Source: Erysipelotrichaceae bacterium 66202529
GTDB lineage: Bacteria; Bacillota_I; Bacilli_A; Erysipelotrichales; Erysipelotrichaceae
NCBI GenBank assembly: GCA_017161075.1
Contig: CP046174.1
Location: 3,410,001 to 3,474,000 of the forward strand
Direction of reading: 5' to 3'
Length of the DNA: 64,000 nt
Under the pieces are notes generated by a model. That model was not told the origin of the DNA. It worked only from the letters and a program-made list of their open reading frames with translations, and searched no databases. Shown here piece after piece: positions 18,499 to 27,079 of the stretch. Made by a program: the position numbers and the translations under genes. Positions within the stretch are counted from its first letter, which is position 1, and every line of letters begins with the position of its first letter.

Positions 18499-18527
18499 TT
18501 GCTTCTGTGTTTTAAAATCTATATAAT
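18499..18527 (+). promoter_or_regulatory. Promoter of the PRD regulator gene
   Basis: TTGCTT (18499-18504), 17 nt, TATAAT (18522-18527). It points at the TTG start at 18577. The rest of the 300-bp divergent gap holds no gene. Confidence 0.7.
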
Positions 18528-18576
18528 AAGAGTACCGGGGGAGGGAGCTTAGCGTAGGATAAGGAGGTGGATAATC

Positions 18577-20505
18577 TTGTTTCAATACACACGATTACAG
18601 AATTTGCTTGACTATATTCTGTCGCACAAGGATTATACTTCACCATCTGCGTTAACAAGGCATCTCCACATTTCCCAACGGACACTACGCAGTGATATCC
18701 GTAACCTGAACAACGAGCTTTCTGTCTATGATGCCCAAATTATCATGAAGCGCGGTCAGGGCTATGCTTTGCAGATCAAAGACGAACAAACGAGAACGCT
18801 GTTGGAGCATATGCTGATGGATGAGGATGAAAAGCTGATGGACTCGGCTGATAAACGAATAAACCACATCATTATCAAGATGCTGTATGCCAATACCTAT
18901 CTCACACAGGATACGCTGGCAGATGAGGTTTTTGTATCCATCAACACCATTATCAATTATCTGAAAACGATTCGATTGATTTTGTCCAAATATCAGCTCA
19001 GTCTTCAGACAAAGGCGAATCTCGGTTATATCGTAACCGGCGAAGAGGCTGATAAGCGTCGATGTATCATCGATCTGATAACAACCAATTACCAGCATTA
19101 CGAATTTCGTTTTTCTCAGGAGCAGACAGCATTGCTGAACCATGTCAATCTGGAACAGATCAAGGATATCGTTATGGAATTCAATCGGGAAAATGACCTG
19201 CATTTCTCTGACTATAATTTGAAAAATCTCATTCTGCATATCGCACTGTCCATTTCCAGACTGCTTGTATCCAAGCCGATTGAGGAGTATAAAATACCGG
19301 ATCATGAAGCGCTCAGTACATTGCTGGATCCTCTGATTCACGGAATTGAACGTGATTTTCACATAGTCTTTAATGAATATGAAAAAAACTATATCTACTC
19401 ACACTATGTATCGAATACGAATGAGCTTCTGGATGCACAGAAAAATACAGATTATATCCACAGCCTGGTCGCAAATATCCTGGAATGCATCTTTGAATCC
19501 TATCACTTTGATTTACGCGCAGACCTGATTTTGGAGCATGATCTGACGCATCATCTGCAGTCGATTCTGAATGCCAGATATTATAATCTAAACAAAAAGA
19601 ATCCGCTGCTGAATACGATTCGCAACAATTATATCTTAGCCTATGAAATCAGCGGAACGGCAATCAAGCAGGCATTTGCGAATGAGCCGTTTGAGCTGAG
19701 CGAGGATGAAATCGGATATATTTCCCTGCATATCGGCGCAGCGATCGAGCGTTATTTTGATTCCCGATACCTGAAGCATAAAAAAGCCGTCATTGTCTAT
19801 GACAGCGGTTATGCGGCAGGCAGCTTCCTTGCCTCTAAGCTGAATACCCTGTTTAAGGAAACATTGGAAATTATCGGCAGATATCCCTCCCATGAAATCG
19901 GGGAAAGCAAGCTTCATGAGGCTGATATGGTGATTTCCACCGTTGCCCTCAAGCAGGTGACGCTGCCAGTTGTCGTTGTGGATATCCCCTTATCCAGAAG
20001 GGATATTGAAAACGTGGCGAAAGCTATCACGATGGATGAACAGCATCCAATTGATAAAATCACACAGTTTTTTGATGAGCAGCTGTTTATCAATACAACC
20101 GCAAACAGCAAGGAGGAAATCATTCATACCCTATGTACGATGCTTCATCAGGAGCAATGTATAAAAGACGATTTTGAAGCCAGTGTCCTGGAGCGGGAAC
20201 AGCGTATATCAATCGCAATGGACGGCGTGGTTGCCATTCCCCATCCCCTTGTTATGTGTTCTCTGAAAAGCAAAATCGCAGTCGGTGTTCTGCAGAAGCC
20301 TATCGCCTGGTCCGAAAAAGACAGTGCACAGATCATCCTTCTGCTGGGACTTGCGGATGATGCCAAAAAGGATATTGAAAAGCTGTATGATACCTTTGTC
20401 GCGATGACGCATAATGCCCCGCTGCAGGAGCTACTGTTTCATGCAGGAAGCCTTTCTGAATTTCTGAATATACTGAAGCAGAATCTTCATGAGGATGCAT
20501 ATTGA
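18577..20505 (+). CDS. PRD-containing PTS-controlled transcriptional regulator (MtlR/BglG-type)
   Basis: 642 residues. An HTH_11 domain opens the protein (TSPSALTRHLHISQRTLRSD), followed by an Mga-like HTH (TLADEVFVSINTIINYLKT). Two PRD modules occupy about 180-400 with histidines that PTS proteins would phosphorylate. A galactitol-IIB-like domain follows, but its usual Cys is Ser (VYDSGYAAGS). A C-terminal EIIA_2 domain holds GVVAIPHPLVM. The start is TTG behind AAGGAGGT. Divergent from the dehydrogenase and PTS genes, it almost certainly activates them in response to PTS flux. Confidence 0.92.
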   Translation: MFQYTRLQNLLDYILSHKDYTSPSALTRHLHISQRTLRSDIRNLNNELSVYDAQIIMKRGQGYALQIKDEQTRTLLEHMLMDEDEKLMDSADKRINHIIIKMLYANTYLTQDTLADEVFVSINTIINYLKTIRLILSKYQLSLQTKANLGYIVTGEEADKRRCIIDLITTNYQHYEFRFSQEQTALLNHVNLEQIKDIVMEFNRENDLHFSDYNLKNLILHIALSISRLLVSKPIEEYKIPDHEALSTLLDPLIHGIERDFHIVFNEYEKNYIYSHYVSNTNELLDAQKNTDYIHSLVANILECIFESYHFDLRADLILEHDLTHHLQSILNARYYNLNKKNPLLNTIRNNYILAYEISGTAIKQAFANEPFELSEDEIGYISLHIGAAIERYFDSRYLKHKKAVIVYDSGYAAGSFLASKLNTLFKETLEIIGRYPSHEIGESKLHEADMVISTVALKQVTLPVVVVDIPLSRRDIENVAKAITMDEQHPIDKITQFFDEQLFINTTANSKEEIIHTLCTMLHQEQCIKDDFEASVLEREQRISIAMDGVVAIPHPLVMCSLKSKIAVGVLQKPIAWSEKDSAQIILLLGLADDAKKDIEKLYDTFVAMTHNAPLQELLFHAGSLSEFLNILKQNLHEDAY

Positions 20506-20654
20506 AAAAGCGTTCTAAGCTAATGCATATCGCAGATGTTTCATAAATAGATAGCAGCTCAAATATGCGTGACACGAAGCAGAGATATTTCTAATGGACA
20601 AAAATGTTATAGGCAGAAAGTGTACGCAAAGAAAAAGCATCAGCGTAGGCTGCT

Positions 20655-20686
20655 AAAAAATAGACGATCGAATCGTCTATTTTTTT
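20655..20686 (+). terminator. Terminator after the PRD regulator
   Basis: AAAAAATAGACGAT and ATCGTCTATTTTTT flank a 3-nt loop, a near-perfect stem with a T-run. Confidence 0.85.
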
Positions 20687-21132
20687 ATCCCTTCGATATT
20701 TAGATATCTATTTTTTATGTCCACATAACATAAAGCTATAGGAAAACAAGTTCTTCCTTTCTACGATTTTCATGAAACGATTGCTTTCACGTGCTGCGCT
20801 ATTTATAAAATTACTTTTCAGCAGCTATCCTCAGCGCGCCCTTTTCTTTTATCAAAGGAAATCACCCCTCTGCAATACATTATCCAATTGGGAATGATAC
20901 ATTATGTCCTTACCTGACACAGCCAAGAAAGGATTAAGGCAGCTTACAAGCAGCGAGATGTTGGGAATTTGCATGATGTCTATGTATTCCTACAGCATCA
21001 AGGAGTGAAGCCGGCAAATTTCTACAGGGAAATAGCCCCTTATTGACAATAACGAAATTCTCCTTTATCCCTTTTTCATATTTATTACCAGGCACGCAGC
21101 TTGATATGCAGCTGTTGAATTGTGGACAGCTT
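20687..21132. other. Gene-free stretch
   Basis: A 35-codon open frame at 20904-21008 (MSLPDTAKKGLRQLTSSEML...) has no good ribosome site and no recognisable family; I do not call it. Nothing else is seen. Confidence 0.4.
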
Positions 21133-21402
21133 CTATCCAGCTATTTTCTTATTCGCCCATGCTTTTAAATTCGCTAGTCTGGGTGCCGGATCAAAGCCCT
21201 TATCCTTCCCCATATTCGCACACATCTCACATGGAAATTCCTCACATACACCACAATGCAAAAGCTGCTTACTCTCACAGCATGCTTTCACTTCGCATGG
21301 ACTGCCCCAAAACGGCAGCGTCATGGCATTACAGCCAAGACAATGCACCTCTTCCTTTCTTTCACATTGCGTACAATCAACACCACATCTTGATGAACAC
21401 AT
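21133..21402 (-). CDS. DUF3795-type cysteine-rich protein
   Basis: 89 residues with 11 cysteines: CSSRCGVDCTQC, CLGCNAMTLPFWGSPCEVKACC, CGVCEEFPCEMC. The pattern is that of DUF3795, a small cytosolic family thought to bind metal or clusters; function unknown. It starts 19 bp after the PadR gene and is likely in one transcript with it, so the regulator may control it. AAAGGAG precedes the ATG. Confidence 0.85.
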   Translation of the reverse strand: MCSSRCGVDCTQCERKEEVHCLGCNAMTLPFWGSPCEVKACCESKQLLHCGVCEEFPCEMCANMGKDKGFDPAPRLANLKAWANKKIAG

Positions 21403-21421
21403 ACTTCTCCTTTCCGCTTCG

Positions 21422-21979
21422 CTACGGAAGCTCCTTCATCTTTTCCAAACCGTCACTGTTTTGCAGCTCCTCTTTCAGCTCATCACACCATTGACGCAGT
21501 GTTTCACATACACGAAGCTGCTGATCCAGAATACTCCTGCCTACATAAGGTATTTCACTGCGCGCCGCCTGCTGCTTTCGCAAATAGCGTTCACTCTGCT
21601 CCATATTTTCCGCAATCCGCAAAACGCATTGCATCCCTTCCTCTTTGCTTACCTTATTCAGACTGACAACCACGGCATTGAAATCAAACAGGATATCAAA
21701 CGGCTGCCCGCTGATTTCCTTCATCAGCTCATGGAAATACTGCACTCCCTGTTCGCTGATAGCGTATATGCTTTTTTCCGGCATATTGCCATCCCTCTGC
21801 CGTTTCACATCCAGATACCCCTTCTGTTCCAGCACTCGCAGCTTTTTATAAACCGATGGGGAGCTGATTTTCACCCAATGTGCGAGATTGCGGTACTCTA
21901 CATGCTTTTGTATTTCATAAGCACTGCGGGGCTGTTCGTATACCATGCCCAGCAAAATCAAATCAATGGAAGATGTCAC
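21422..21979 (-). CDS. PadR family transcriptional regulator
   Basis: 185 residues. The N-terminal winged helix reads LILLGMVYEQPRSAYEIQKHVEYR...SSPSVYKKLRVLEQKGYLDVKRQ, typical for PadR. The C-terminal part (from about residue 95) is a helical dimerisation domain, as in the Vir/AphA-like subfamily. The start is GTG at 21977-21979 behind GAGGTGAT. An operator palindrome lies in its own promoter, so autoregulation is expected. The inducer is unknown. Confidence 0.9.
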   Translation of the reverse strand: MTSSIDLILLGMVYEQPRSAYEIQKHVEYRNLAHWVKISSPSVYKKLRVLEQKGYLDVKRQRDGNMPEKSIYAISEQGVQYFHELMKEISGQPFDILFDFNAVVVSLNKVSKEEGMQCVLRIAENMEQSERYLRKQQAARSEIPYVGRSILDQQLRVCETLRQWCDELKEELQNSDGLEKMKELP

Positions 21980-21998
21980 AACATCACCTCTTTACTTT

Positions 21999-22027
21999 AT
22001 ACTACTATATTATATAGTACTTGTCAA
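21999..22027 (-). promoter_or_regulatory. PadR promoter with palindromic operator
   Basis: On the minus strand TTGACA (22022-22027), 17 nt, TAGTAT (21999-22004). The spacer is almost entirely a perfect palindrome, TACTATAT-N-ATATAGTA (22003-22019), the likely PadR site. Confidence 0.75.
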
Positions 22028-22202
22028 TAGAAAGGCGCTATCCCTATCATAGCGATTCTTTATCGACTCCGGGTATATGGAAATCGTGAAGTGCAAAGGA
22101 ATCGATAAGTATTGATTCTTTTGTATCTCATCTCCTTCTTGTACCTTAAAATGAGTTAGAACCTAATAGAGATAATAGAAGTTTCCTGCTTTCCGATGCG
22201 GC

Positions 22203-22255
22203 AAAAAAAAGAGACTTTTCAATCCATTGGAATACAACAGAATTTGAAAGCTCTT
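22203..22255 (-). terminator. Terminator after the tandem HAD genes
   Basis: On the minus strand AGAG-CTTTCAA and TTGAAAAGTCTCT pair across a loop and end in eight T. It overlaps the stop of the second HAD gene. Confidence 0.65.
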
Positions 22256-22781
22256 AATCTTCAACCACCGTATTCGAGTCAGTATCCAAGAGAATAGAAA
22301 CTGCCTCCTTCAGGTTTTCCTCATTGAAATATTTATCCCGTACATGTACCGCATGATTACGAAAGCTGCGCCTCATATCCATATCATCTATGACCACATA
22401 GCGTCTGATGGCAGGATATCCCCACAGATACAGCTGAATCTCCTCTGCCTTATCTCCAGTATCCACCGTTACATCCACCAGATATCGATCCAGTCCATGC
22501 AGAGAAAACAGAAGCTTCAGGGTATCCAGCGAACGGTGAATCCGCCATGATGATGTCAGCACGATGGATGCATGACAGGCTTCTGCCAGTGTACGGATAT
22601 AGCTGCTCGCCCGTGGATACCAGTCCAGATCCACCGCCGCAATATCATATGCATTCACCTTTTCAAAGCGTTTATCCTGTGATACATAAAAGGCCTTTAA
22701 CGCCTGTGCATCACTGCGTAAATATTCATGGGAGCCAAGCGGCATCAAAACACCGTCAATATCAAGAAAGATTACATTCAT
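22254..22781 (-). CDS. HAD-domain protein (HAD_SAK-like), copy 2
   Basis: 175 residues. Motif I is VIFLDIDGVLMP, motif II SIVLTSSWR, and the acidic motif IV YVVIDDMDM. This is the small cap-less HAD family related to domains found in RNA repair proteins (HAD_SAK). It overlaps the preceding gene by 4 bp (ATGA) and is clearly its paralogue, sharing the layout FLDIDGVL, DLDW/DWDV, SSW/TSW and LDRY/LDSY. Substrate unknown; nucleotides or protein/RNA phosphates are possible. Confidence 0.82.
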   Translation of the reverse strand: MNVIFLDIDGVLMPLGSHEYLRSDAQALKAFYVSQDKRFEKVNAYDIAAVDLDWYPRASSYIRTLAEACHASIVLTSSWRIHRSLDTLKLLFSLHGLDRYLVDVTVDTGDKAEEIQLYLWGYPAIRRYVVIDDMDMRRSFRNHAVHVRDKYFNEENLKEAVSILLDTDSNTVVED

Positions 22782-23302
22782 GAACGATACTCCTTTGTCG
22801 TCTGCATCAGTATATGCACTGCCTGCCGGTAACTTTCTTCATCAAAGATATCCGGTGTAACAACATCATGCTCAGGAAATGCCTTCCGCATGGATATATC
22901 ATCCAGTATGACATAGCTTTCCACCTCTGGATGAGCCTGTAAATATCGCTGAATCGCCCCTTCCTTAAAAAACATTTCCTCATTATCTGTCATATCCTCT
23001 ATATAGCTGTCCAGTCTCCATAATGAAAACAGCCGCTTCATTTCTTCCAGACTCCGCATACATTTCCATGAGGTTTCCAAAACGATACGGGCATCACATT
23101 GCTCACATAGTCTGCGCAGCCGTTCCACCGCCTCCTTCTGAAACCCGCACGCAACGCTGCACACATCCCAATCGGATATACCTTTCGTGGATATTCCGTC
23201 CCTGTGAAGTCTCAAGCGGACAGCTTCCGCATCAAAGCATTTGGTTCTTCTGGAAAAACAGGGGTATAGTACACCGTCGATATCAAGAAATACAACCTTC
23301 AT
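22778..23302 (-). CDS. HAD-domain protein (HAD_SAK-like), copy 1
   Basis: 174 residues, first of a tandem pair. Motif I VVFLDIDGVLYP, motif II RIVLETSWKC, motif IV YVILDDISM. Cysteine content is higher than in copy 2 (CFSRRTKC, CEQC). It is translationally coupled to copy 2. The pair has its own terminator and faces a divergent SDR gene. The duplication with considerable divergence suggests two related but distinct substrates or a heterodimer. Confidence 0.82.
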   Translation of the reverse strand: MKVVFLDIDGVLYPCFSRRTKCFDAEAVRLRLHRDGISTKGISDWDVCSVACGFQKEAVERLRRLCEQCDARIVLETSWKCMRSLEEMKRLFSLWRLDSYIEDMTDNEEMFFKEGAIQRYLQAHPEVESYVILDDISMRKAFPEHDVVTPDIFDEESYRQAVHILMQTTKEYRS

Positions 23303-23437
23303 GACGATTCCCCCTTTCTTACTCTCAGTATATCATGAAAACCCTTTCCTGTTTCTGAAAAGTTATTTTCTTTTAGCAGGAACAGGTTTATGAAGTTGCC
23401 TGCATGGCATACTAAGGATGACAGGAGGTTGTTGTTT

Positions 23438-24184
23438 ATGAAATTAGAGCTAGCTGGAAAGGTTGCCCTGGTCAGCGGCTGTTCACAGGGTCTTGGATAT
23501 GCCTGTGTACGCACACTGGCCAGATATGGTGCAGATATATTCGGTGTCAGTATCGGAGATGACTCCGCACTGAAAAAAGAGGTTGAGGCACTGGGAAGAA
23601 GCTATCATTCCCTAACGGTATCCCTTACGACGCCCGGCAGTATTCATGAGGTCATGAAGGAGGTGCTTGCGGCCTATGGTCATGTGGATATTTTACTGAA
23701 CTTTGCAGGGATTCTAAAAAAGGAGGACACCCTGAAAATCAGCAGGCAGGCATTTCAAAGTGCCCTGGATATCAATGTGACGGCTGCATTCACCTTATCA
23801 CAGGAGGTAATACGTCAGTATATCAGTCAAGGGCATGGAGGTAAGATCATCAATGCGTCCGGAATACTGCCCTATGGAACAAATGAATACTGTGCCTATT
23901 TTACAAGCAAGGGTGCTGTCGAGGCGATGACAAAATATATGGCACATGAATTTGCAGGACAGAATATCCAAATCAATGCAATCACACTGGGCTTCATGAA
24001 TGAGGGAAACAAGCTGCAAAGCGGTGAAGGACAGCAGGATGATGTATCCATATTACAGGATATCCCGGCAGGACGCTGGGGAACCTGGGAGGATTTGGAT
24101 GGTCTGCTTCTGGTTTTGTGCAGTGCTGCAGGCAGCTATATCAATGGTGCATGTATTCCCTTGGACGGTGGTTACAGCATCTGA
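23438..24184 (+). CDS. SDR oxidoreductase, KduD-like
   Basis: 248 residues from the ATG at 23438, which has ACAGGAGG before it; an earlier in-frame ATG at 23390 lacks a site. The cofactor motif is VSGCSQGLGYA, then NFAGIL, the catalytic Ser in INASGIL and the YxxxK pair in YFTSK. The end (IPAGRWGTWEDLDGLLLVLCSAAGSYINGACIPLDGGYSI) closely follows 2-deoxy-D-gluconate 3-dehydrogenases (KduD). A role in uronic acid or related sugar-acid metabolism is likely, yet no KduI or kinase is near. Confidence 0.88.
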   Translation: MKLELAGKVALVSGCSQGLGYACVRTLARYGADIFGVSIGDDSALKKEVEALGRSYHSLTVSLTTPGSIHEVMKEVLAAYGHVDILLNFAGILKKEDTLKISRQAFQSALDINVTAAFTLSQEVIRQYISQGHGGKIINASGILPYGTNEYCAYFTSKGAVEAMTKYMAHEFAGQNIQINAITLGFMNEGNKLQSGEGQQDDVSILQDIPAGRWGTWEDLDGLLLVLCSAAGSYINGACIPLDGGYSI

Positions 24185-24193
24185 TGCTATGTA

Positions 24194-24220
24194 GGAATGG
24201 AAATGCTCCATTCCTTTTTT
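24194..24220 (+). terminator. Terminator after the SDR gene
   Basis: GGAATGGA (24194-24201) and TCCATTCC (24207-24214) form a perfect 8-bp stem with six T behind it. Confidence 0.92.
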
Positions 24221-24324
24221 CAGCGTAAAAGCATTGCGACCACCCATACCATAAGCAAGCCAATCAGCAATACAAGCAACAGTGTCAGATATGCCAGTAT
24301 GACATCTTCTCTTTTAGGTTCCAT
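24220..24324 (-). CDS. Small single-pass membrane protein (34 residues)
   Basis: A short frame opening MEPKREDVILAYLTLL and ending VWVVAMLLR, then TGA. GAGGTG lies 6 nt before the ATG at 24322-24324, good spacing. After a charged N terminus one hydrophobic helix fills the protein, ending in Arg, the look of many bacterial small membrane proteins. It is antisense-adjacent to the SDR terminator. Function unknown and unverified as a translated gene. Confidence 0.45.
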   Translation of the reverse strand: MEPKREDVILAYLTLLLVLLIGLLMVWVVAMLLR

Positions 24325-24520
24325 TCTTTCCACCTCATGCTGTACTATGCAGTTAAATTCTATTAAACTGGGCCTTTATAACACATTTATATATGTAACT
24401 TTTAAAACCCTTATTTTTTCATAAAAAAAATCCCGTATTTGTTTACTTTTTCCATTATACATAAATTTATCATTTATAATAATGCCGGTGGGGTTGGAAA
24501 GAGTACAAGTAGGTGAAGTT

Positions 24521-24871
24521 ATGAAGAAAAACCAAATGTTTATCGATATTGGCGGTGCCATCAAGGAAGGTATCGTCCTGAACAACATGACACAAAAGGA
24601 GGTCGCAAAGGCGATTCATGTTTCTCCACAGACAATGAGCTGTTTTATCCTAAATCACAGAACCCCGCATATATATGATCTGGTAGCTATTGTACAGCTG
24701 CTGCATCTGGATATTCGCATCGTTCTTGATTTGAAAAAAGATAATGCAAGTCAACTGGATCACATCATATATCAGAAGGTTATAAAGCTGAATAATAAGC
24801 ATAAGGAAATGATCAATGAGTATGCGGAACAATTACTGAAGCAGGAACAAACGCATTATGGTGCCACTTAG
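24521..24871 (+). CDS. XRE-type helix-turn-helix protein
   Basis: 116 residues from the ATG at 24521 with AGGTGA before it. The HTH is MTQKEVAKAIHVSPQTMSCFILNHRTPHIYDLVAIVQLLHLDI, matching XRE/Cro. The C-terminal part (KKDNASQLDHIIYQKVIKLNNKHKEMINEYAEQLL) is a long helix that may form a coiled coil. It is a single-gene unit closed by a strong terminator; targets unknown. Confidence 0.85.
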   Translation: MKKNQMFIDIGGAIKEGIVLNNMTQKEVAKAIHVSPQTMSCFILNHRTPHIYDLVAIVQLLHLDIRIVLDLKKDNASQLDHIIYQKVIKLNNKHKEMINEYAEQLLKQEQTHYGAT

Positions 24872-24916
24872 TTTCTTAACTGTAAATGAGGATGGCCCAT
24901 ATTTCACACATGCAAA

Positions 24917-24960
24917 AACAGGCACAGCATCACATTAGTTTAAGATGCTGTGCCTGTTTT
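24917..24960. terminator. Bidirectional terminator between XRE gene and azlD
   Basis: AACAGGCACAGCATC and GATGCTGTGCCTGTT form a 15-bp stem with A on the left and T on the right; it serves two convergent genes. Confidence 0.92.
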
Positions 24961-25019
24961 ATTACGATCAGAAATACAGAAAGGCACGTTAAGCTTACAG
25001 TGTAGATGCCGTCATCTGC

Positions 25020-25325
25020 CTACGATACTATACAGGCTACTATGTAAGCAGTAATACAGGAGGCAACTGCTACACTTAGCAGCCCTTTTCCCTTATACGC
25101 CAGCAGGAATCCGACAAGACAGCCGGCACAGCTTGCCAATGTGTGTCCGGTAGCTGTAAATATTGCAGGAAATGTCATGGCTCCAAGAACCGCATAGGGT
25201 ACATAAAATAAAAATGATTTTATAAACGGACTTTTAATTTCCTTCTGGAAGAATGTCAGTGGCAGCATACGGATCAGATACGTAACAACTGCCATCACCA
25301 GGATGTAGGGAAGATATTCAGTCAT
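25020..25325 (-). CDS. azlD: AzlD family branched-chain amino acid exporter subunit
   Basis: 101 residues with four membrane helices, opening YLPYILVMAVVTYLIRMLPLTFF, the typical AzlD start, and a central PYAVLGAMTFPAIF. It forms the small subunit of the AzlCD permease, which exports branched-chain amino acids or analogues. It overlaps azlC by 8 bp; GGAGG lies in the azlC end. No regulator of the AzlB kind is adjacent. Confidence 0.9.
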   Translation of the reverse strand: MTEYLPYILVMAVVTYLIRMLPLTFFQKEIKSPFIKSFLFYVPYAVLGAMTFPAIFTATGHTLASCAGCLVGFLLAYKGKGLLSVAVASCITAYIVACIVS

Positions 25326-26037
25326 GCTGCACCTCCTCTACCGGAAAAAACCATGCGCCAAAGGCGGCTGCCGTTATGGTACACAGGATAATAACAAAAC
25401 CGGAGCTGACAGCCACAACCTCATGCAGGAGGGAAAACAGGCAGCTCATGAGGACGGAAAGAATCAAAACGATACGTACGGAGCGAAGCTTTCTTGCGGG
25501 AGGTATGATGATTGCCAGAAACATCCCGTAAATCGCAATACCCAAAGCACTTCGCACAGCATCCGGAAGCAATGTGCTGGCAGCACCTCCCAAAAAGGTC
25601 CCCAGCGTCCAGCAGAACACCGGAAAGGCAATAAGTCCTGCCATGTACCATTTTCCAACACGCTCATATGTACTGCTGGCAAGGGCGAATATCTCATCGG
25701 TAACCCCGTAGGCAATCAACGCACGCTCCCGCGTTTTCATATGACGGTCAACCTTCTGTGTTAAGGATAAGGACATGAGTGCATAACGTAAATTGATAAT
25801 AAACTGCGATAGTGCCAGCTCCACATACGAACCATGAGCCAGCATCAGTGTCAGTCCGGAAAACTGTCCGGCGCTTGTCACATTTGTCAGAGAAATCACA
25901 ACAGCCACTTCAACAGGGATTCCATTGGATACCGCCATCATCCCAAACGTAAAGGATACAGACAGATAGCCAAGCCCGATCGGCACGCCATCCTGCATCC
26001 CCTTCCGAAATCTATTTTCCACTACTTCCAATTTCAA
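25318..26037 (-). CDS. azlC: AzlC family branched-chain amino acid exporter subunit
   Basis: 239 residues with seven or so membrane helices. GMQDGVPIGLGYLSVSFTFGMMAV is the AzlC hallmark, followed by TSAGQFSGL and LINLRYALMSLSLTQKV. The TTG at 26035-26037 behind GAGGGG is the probable start; the next ATG would remove the first helix approach. It pairs with azlD downstream. Confidence 0.9.
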   Translation of the reverse strand: MKLEVVENRFRKGMQDGVPIGLGYLSVSFTFGMMAVSNGIPVEVAVVISLTNVTSAGQFSGLTLMLAHGSYVELALSQFIINLRYALMSLSLTQKVDRHMKTRERALIAYGVTDEIFALASSTYERVGKWYMAGLIAFPVFCWTLGTFLGGAASTLLPDAVRSALGIAIYGMFLAIIIPPARKLRSVRIVLILSVLMSCLFSLLHEVVAVSSGFVIILCTITAAAFGAWFFPVEEVQHD

Positions 26038-26245
26038 ACACCCCTCAATACTTAGGTAACATTATACAAGAAATCCATGTGATTTAAAAGAGCGAAAAAG
26101 AAAAAGACAGCCTTGTAAAAAGCGGTTATGAACAAGAAAAATCCAATCCTTCACCATATGAATGTATTCACAGTCTCCTGAAAAAGAAGTTAAATCACGA
26201 TTCTATTATGGGAAAGAAAGGATATTCAGACAAAATTCTTCACAC

Positions 26246-27079
26246 TCATACAGCCGTATGAGAAAAGATAAAACGCTCTATAACCTCCGCGACAGCCCCC
26301 TCATTATGATCCGCCTTGCATACGTAATCACACATATTCTTGATTTCAGGGACTGCATTCGCAACAGCCGCAGACAGGCCGGCTTCCCGCAGCATTCCGA
26401 TATCATTGAAATTATCACCGATCGCAATCGTTTCTGATAGATCGATTTGCAGATGCTCACAGAGATCACGCAAGCCCAGCCCCTTATCCACGCCAAACGG
26501 ATTCAGCTCCAGATAGCGGTTGCTGGAGAACGAAACAGCCACTCGGTTATCCGTTATGTCATGCAGCTGCTCCGCCAGTGTATGCAGATAAGGAATGTCC
26601 GTATTCTGAAACAGGATTTTGGTAATCGGCGTTCCCTTTAAAAACGCTATGGTAGCTTCCTCACACACAATCGAATCCGACTTAAAGGAAAACAGCCACG
26701 TTCTTTCATCCTCATTCAAATGAAAGGCATAAACATCCTCCGCAGTAAAAATCTGGATACATACATCCTGTTTGATACCGAAGGCAAACAGCTGCTCTGC
26801 CAGTTCAAAGGAAAGCTCATGAAAGGACAGCTTTCGATAATTTTTATTTTCTGTCACAACCCCGCCGTTATTGGAAATGGTATATTCATGGCTTGCATCA
26901 AAAACATCCAGTGTATGCAGCACATTATCGATACAGGTATAGCCCCGTCCGGTTGCAGGCACAAAGCGTACACCATAGTCACGCTCAGCACGTTTGATCG
27001 CCTCTATATTTCGTGAACAGATTTCCTTATCCGTATTCAAAAGCGTTTCATCCAAATCACATGCGATCAGTTTATACAT
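26246..27079 (-). CDS. Cof-type HAD phosphatase
   Basis: 277 residues. Motif I LIACDLDETLLNTDK, then the Cof cap with FVPATGRGYTCIDNVL, and motif IV IAIGDNFNDIGMLREAGLSAAVANAVPEIK. The family dephosphorylates sugar phosphates or cofactors such as PLP and FMN. A GTG precedes the ATG directly; the ATG at 27077-27079 is spaced 8 nt from AGGAGG. It overlaps the previous Cof gene by 8 bp, so the two are coupled. It ends in a hairpin without a T-run. Confidence 0.9.
   Translation of the reverse strand: MYKLIACDLDETLLNTDKEICSRNIEAIKRAERDYGVRFVPATGRGYTCIDNVLHTLDVFDASHEYTISNNGGVVTENKNYRKLSFHELSFELAEQLFAFGIKQDVCIQIFTAEDVYAFHLNEDERTWLFSFKSDSIVCEEATIAFLKGTPITKILFQNTDIPYLHTLAEQLHDITDNRVAVSFSSNRYLELNPFGVDKGLGLRDLCEHLQIDLSETIAIGDNFNDIGMLREAGLSAAVANAVPEIKNMCDYVCKADHNEGAVAEVIERFIFSHTAV

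Noticed and set aside
20904..21008. 35-codon frame MSLPDTAKKG...
   Set aside because: No adequate ribosome site, promoter or terminator; composition not distinctive.
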